64,000 bases of DNA from JAWPMT01 sp965229785 (GTDB taxonomy: Bacteria; Bacteroidota; Bacteroidia; Cytophagales; Cyclobacteriaceae). The DNA is taken from assembly GCA_965229785.1 (NCBI GenBank), contig CBDDJS010000001.1, forward strand, positions 372,001 to 436,000, read 5' to 3'. The position numbers and the translations under genes were made by a program. Below the pieces are notes generated by a model. That model saw only the letters and a list, made by a program, of their open reading frames with translations, did not search any database and had not been told where the DNA came from. This document shows positions 63,988 to 64,000 of this stretch, piece by piece. Position 1 is the stretch's first letter. The number at the start of each line of letters is the position of its first letter.

Positions 63988-64000
63988 GCATTCTCAAATC

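Overview
The window looks like a chromosome segment from a Bacteroidota bacterium, most likely a marine or soil Cytophagales-type organism. The signs are a SusC/SusD pair, a protein with a type IX secretion (T9SS) C-terminal sorting domain, a HYC_CC_PP-type protein, promoter-like TAnnTTTG boxes, a fused ThrA and an AT-leaning composition. No phage, integrase, transposase, CRISPR array or rRNA operon was seen.

Layout. 1-418: 5' part of an Ada-type DNA repair regulator that runs off the left edge. 0.5-4.2 kb: SRPBCC protein, a secreted protein, YceI-like and DUF6090-like proteins. 4.4-11.5 kb (minus): VPS10/BNR repeat protein, Bcp peroxiredoxin, M23 peptidase, DUF2062 membrane protein, thioredoxin. 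11.6-17.4 kb (minus): a metal (probably copper) module of Cys-rich proteins, a TonB receptor and an AraC regulator with a CxxC sensor domain. 18-21 kb: small zinc ribbon protein, MtfA-like peptidase with SEC-C tail, and a KDG kinase/KDPG aldolase pair. Two inverted copies of a MITE-like repeat (10.85 and 21.1 kb) bracket this stretch. 21.6-25.1 kb: VOC proteins, Crp/Fnr regulator, alpha/beta hydrolase, membrane protein, and an AraC gene remnant. 25.3-25.55 kb: a tRNA-Arg between two decayed copies of itself. 25.8-35.1 kb: a four-gene operon of a small anchored protein, a ~1990-residue T9SS surface protein, a caspase-like peptidase and a DUF4384 protein; this is the best candidate for a poorly described system.

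35.1-48.3 kb is biosynthetic and on the minus strand: thrA-thrB-threonine synthase, then ilvE-ilvD-ilvB-ilvN-ilvC-ilvA. The ilv operon is preceded by a 24-codon leader peptide rich in Ile/Val/Thr/Leu codons and an intrinsic terminator. Its last codons can pair with the terminator arm, which is a textbook layout for translation-coupled attenuation. Threonine made by Thr enzymes is the substrate of IlvA, so the two blocks form one aspartate-to-isoleucine route.

48.5-64 kb: glycosyltransferase, sucC, an AraC/cupin regulator followed by a SusC/SusD locus with two extra lipoproteins, a DUF6263-like protein, a LolD-like ATPase overlapping an EamA transporter, a family 39 glycosyltransferase and a YebC family regulator. 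Functions are from recognisable motifs and family knowledge only; no database search was possible.
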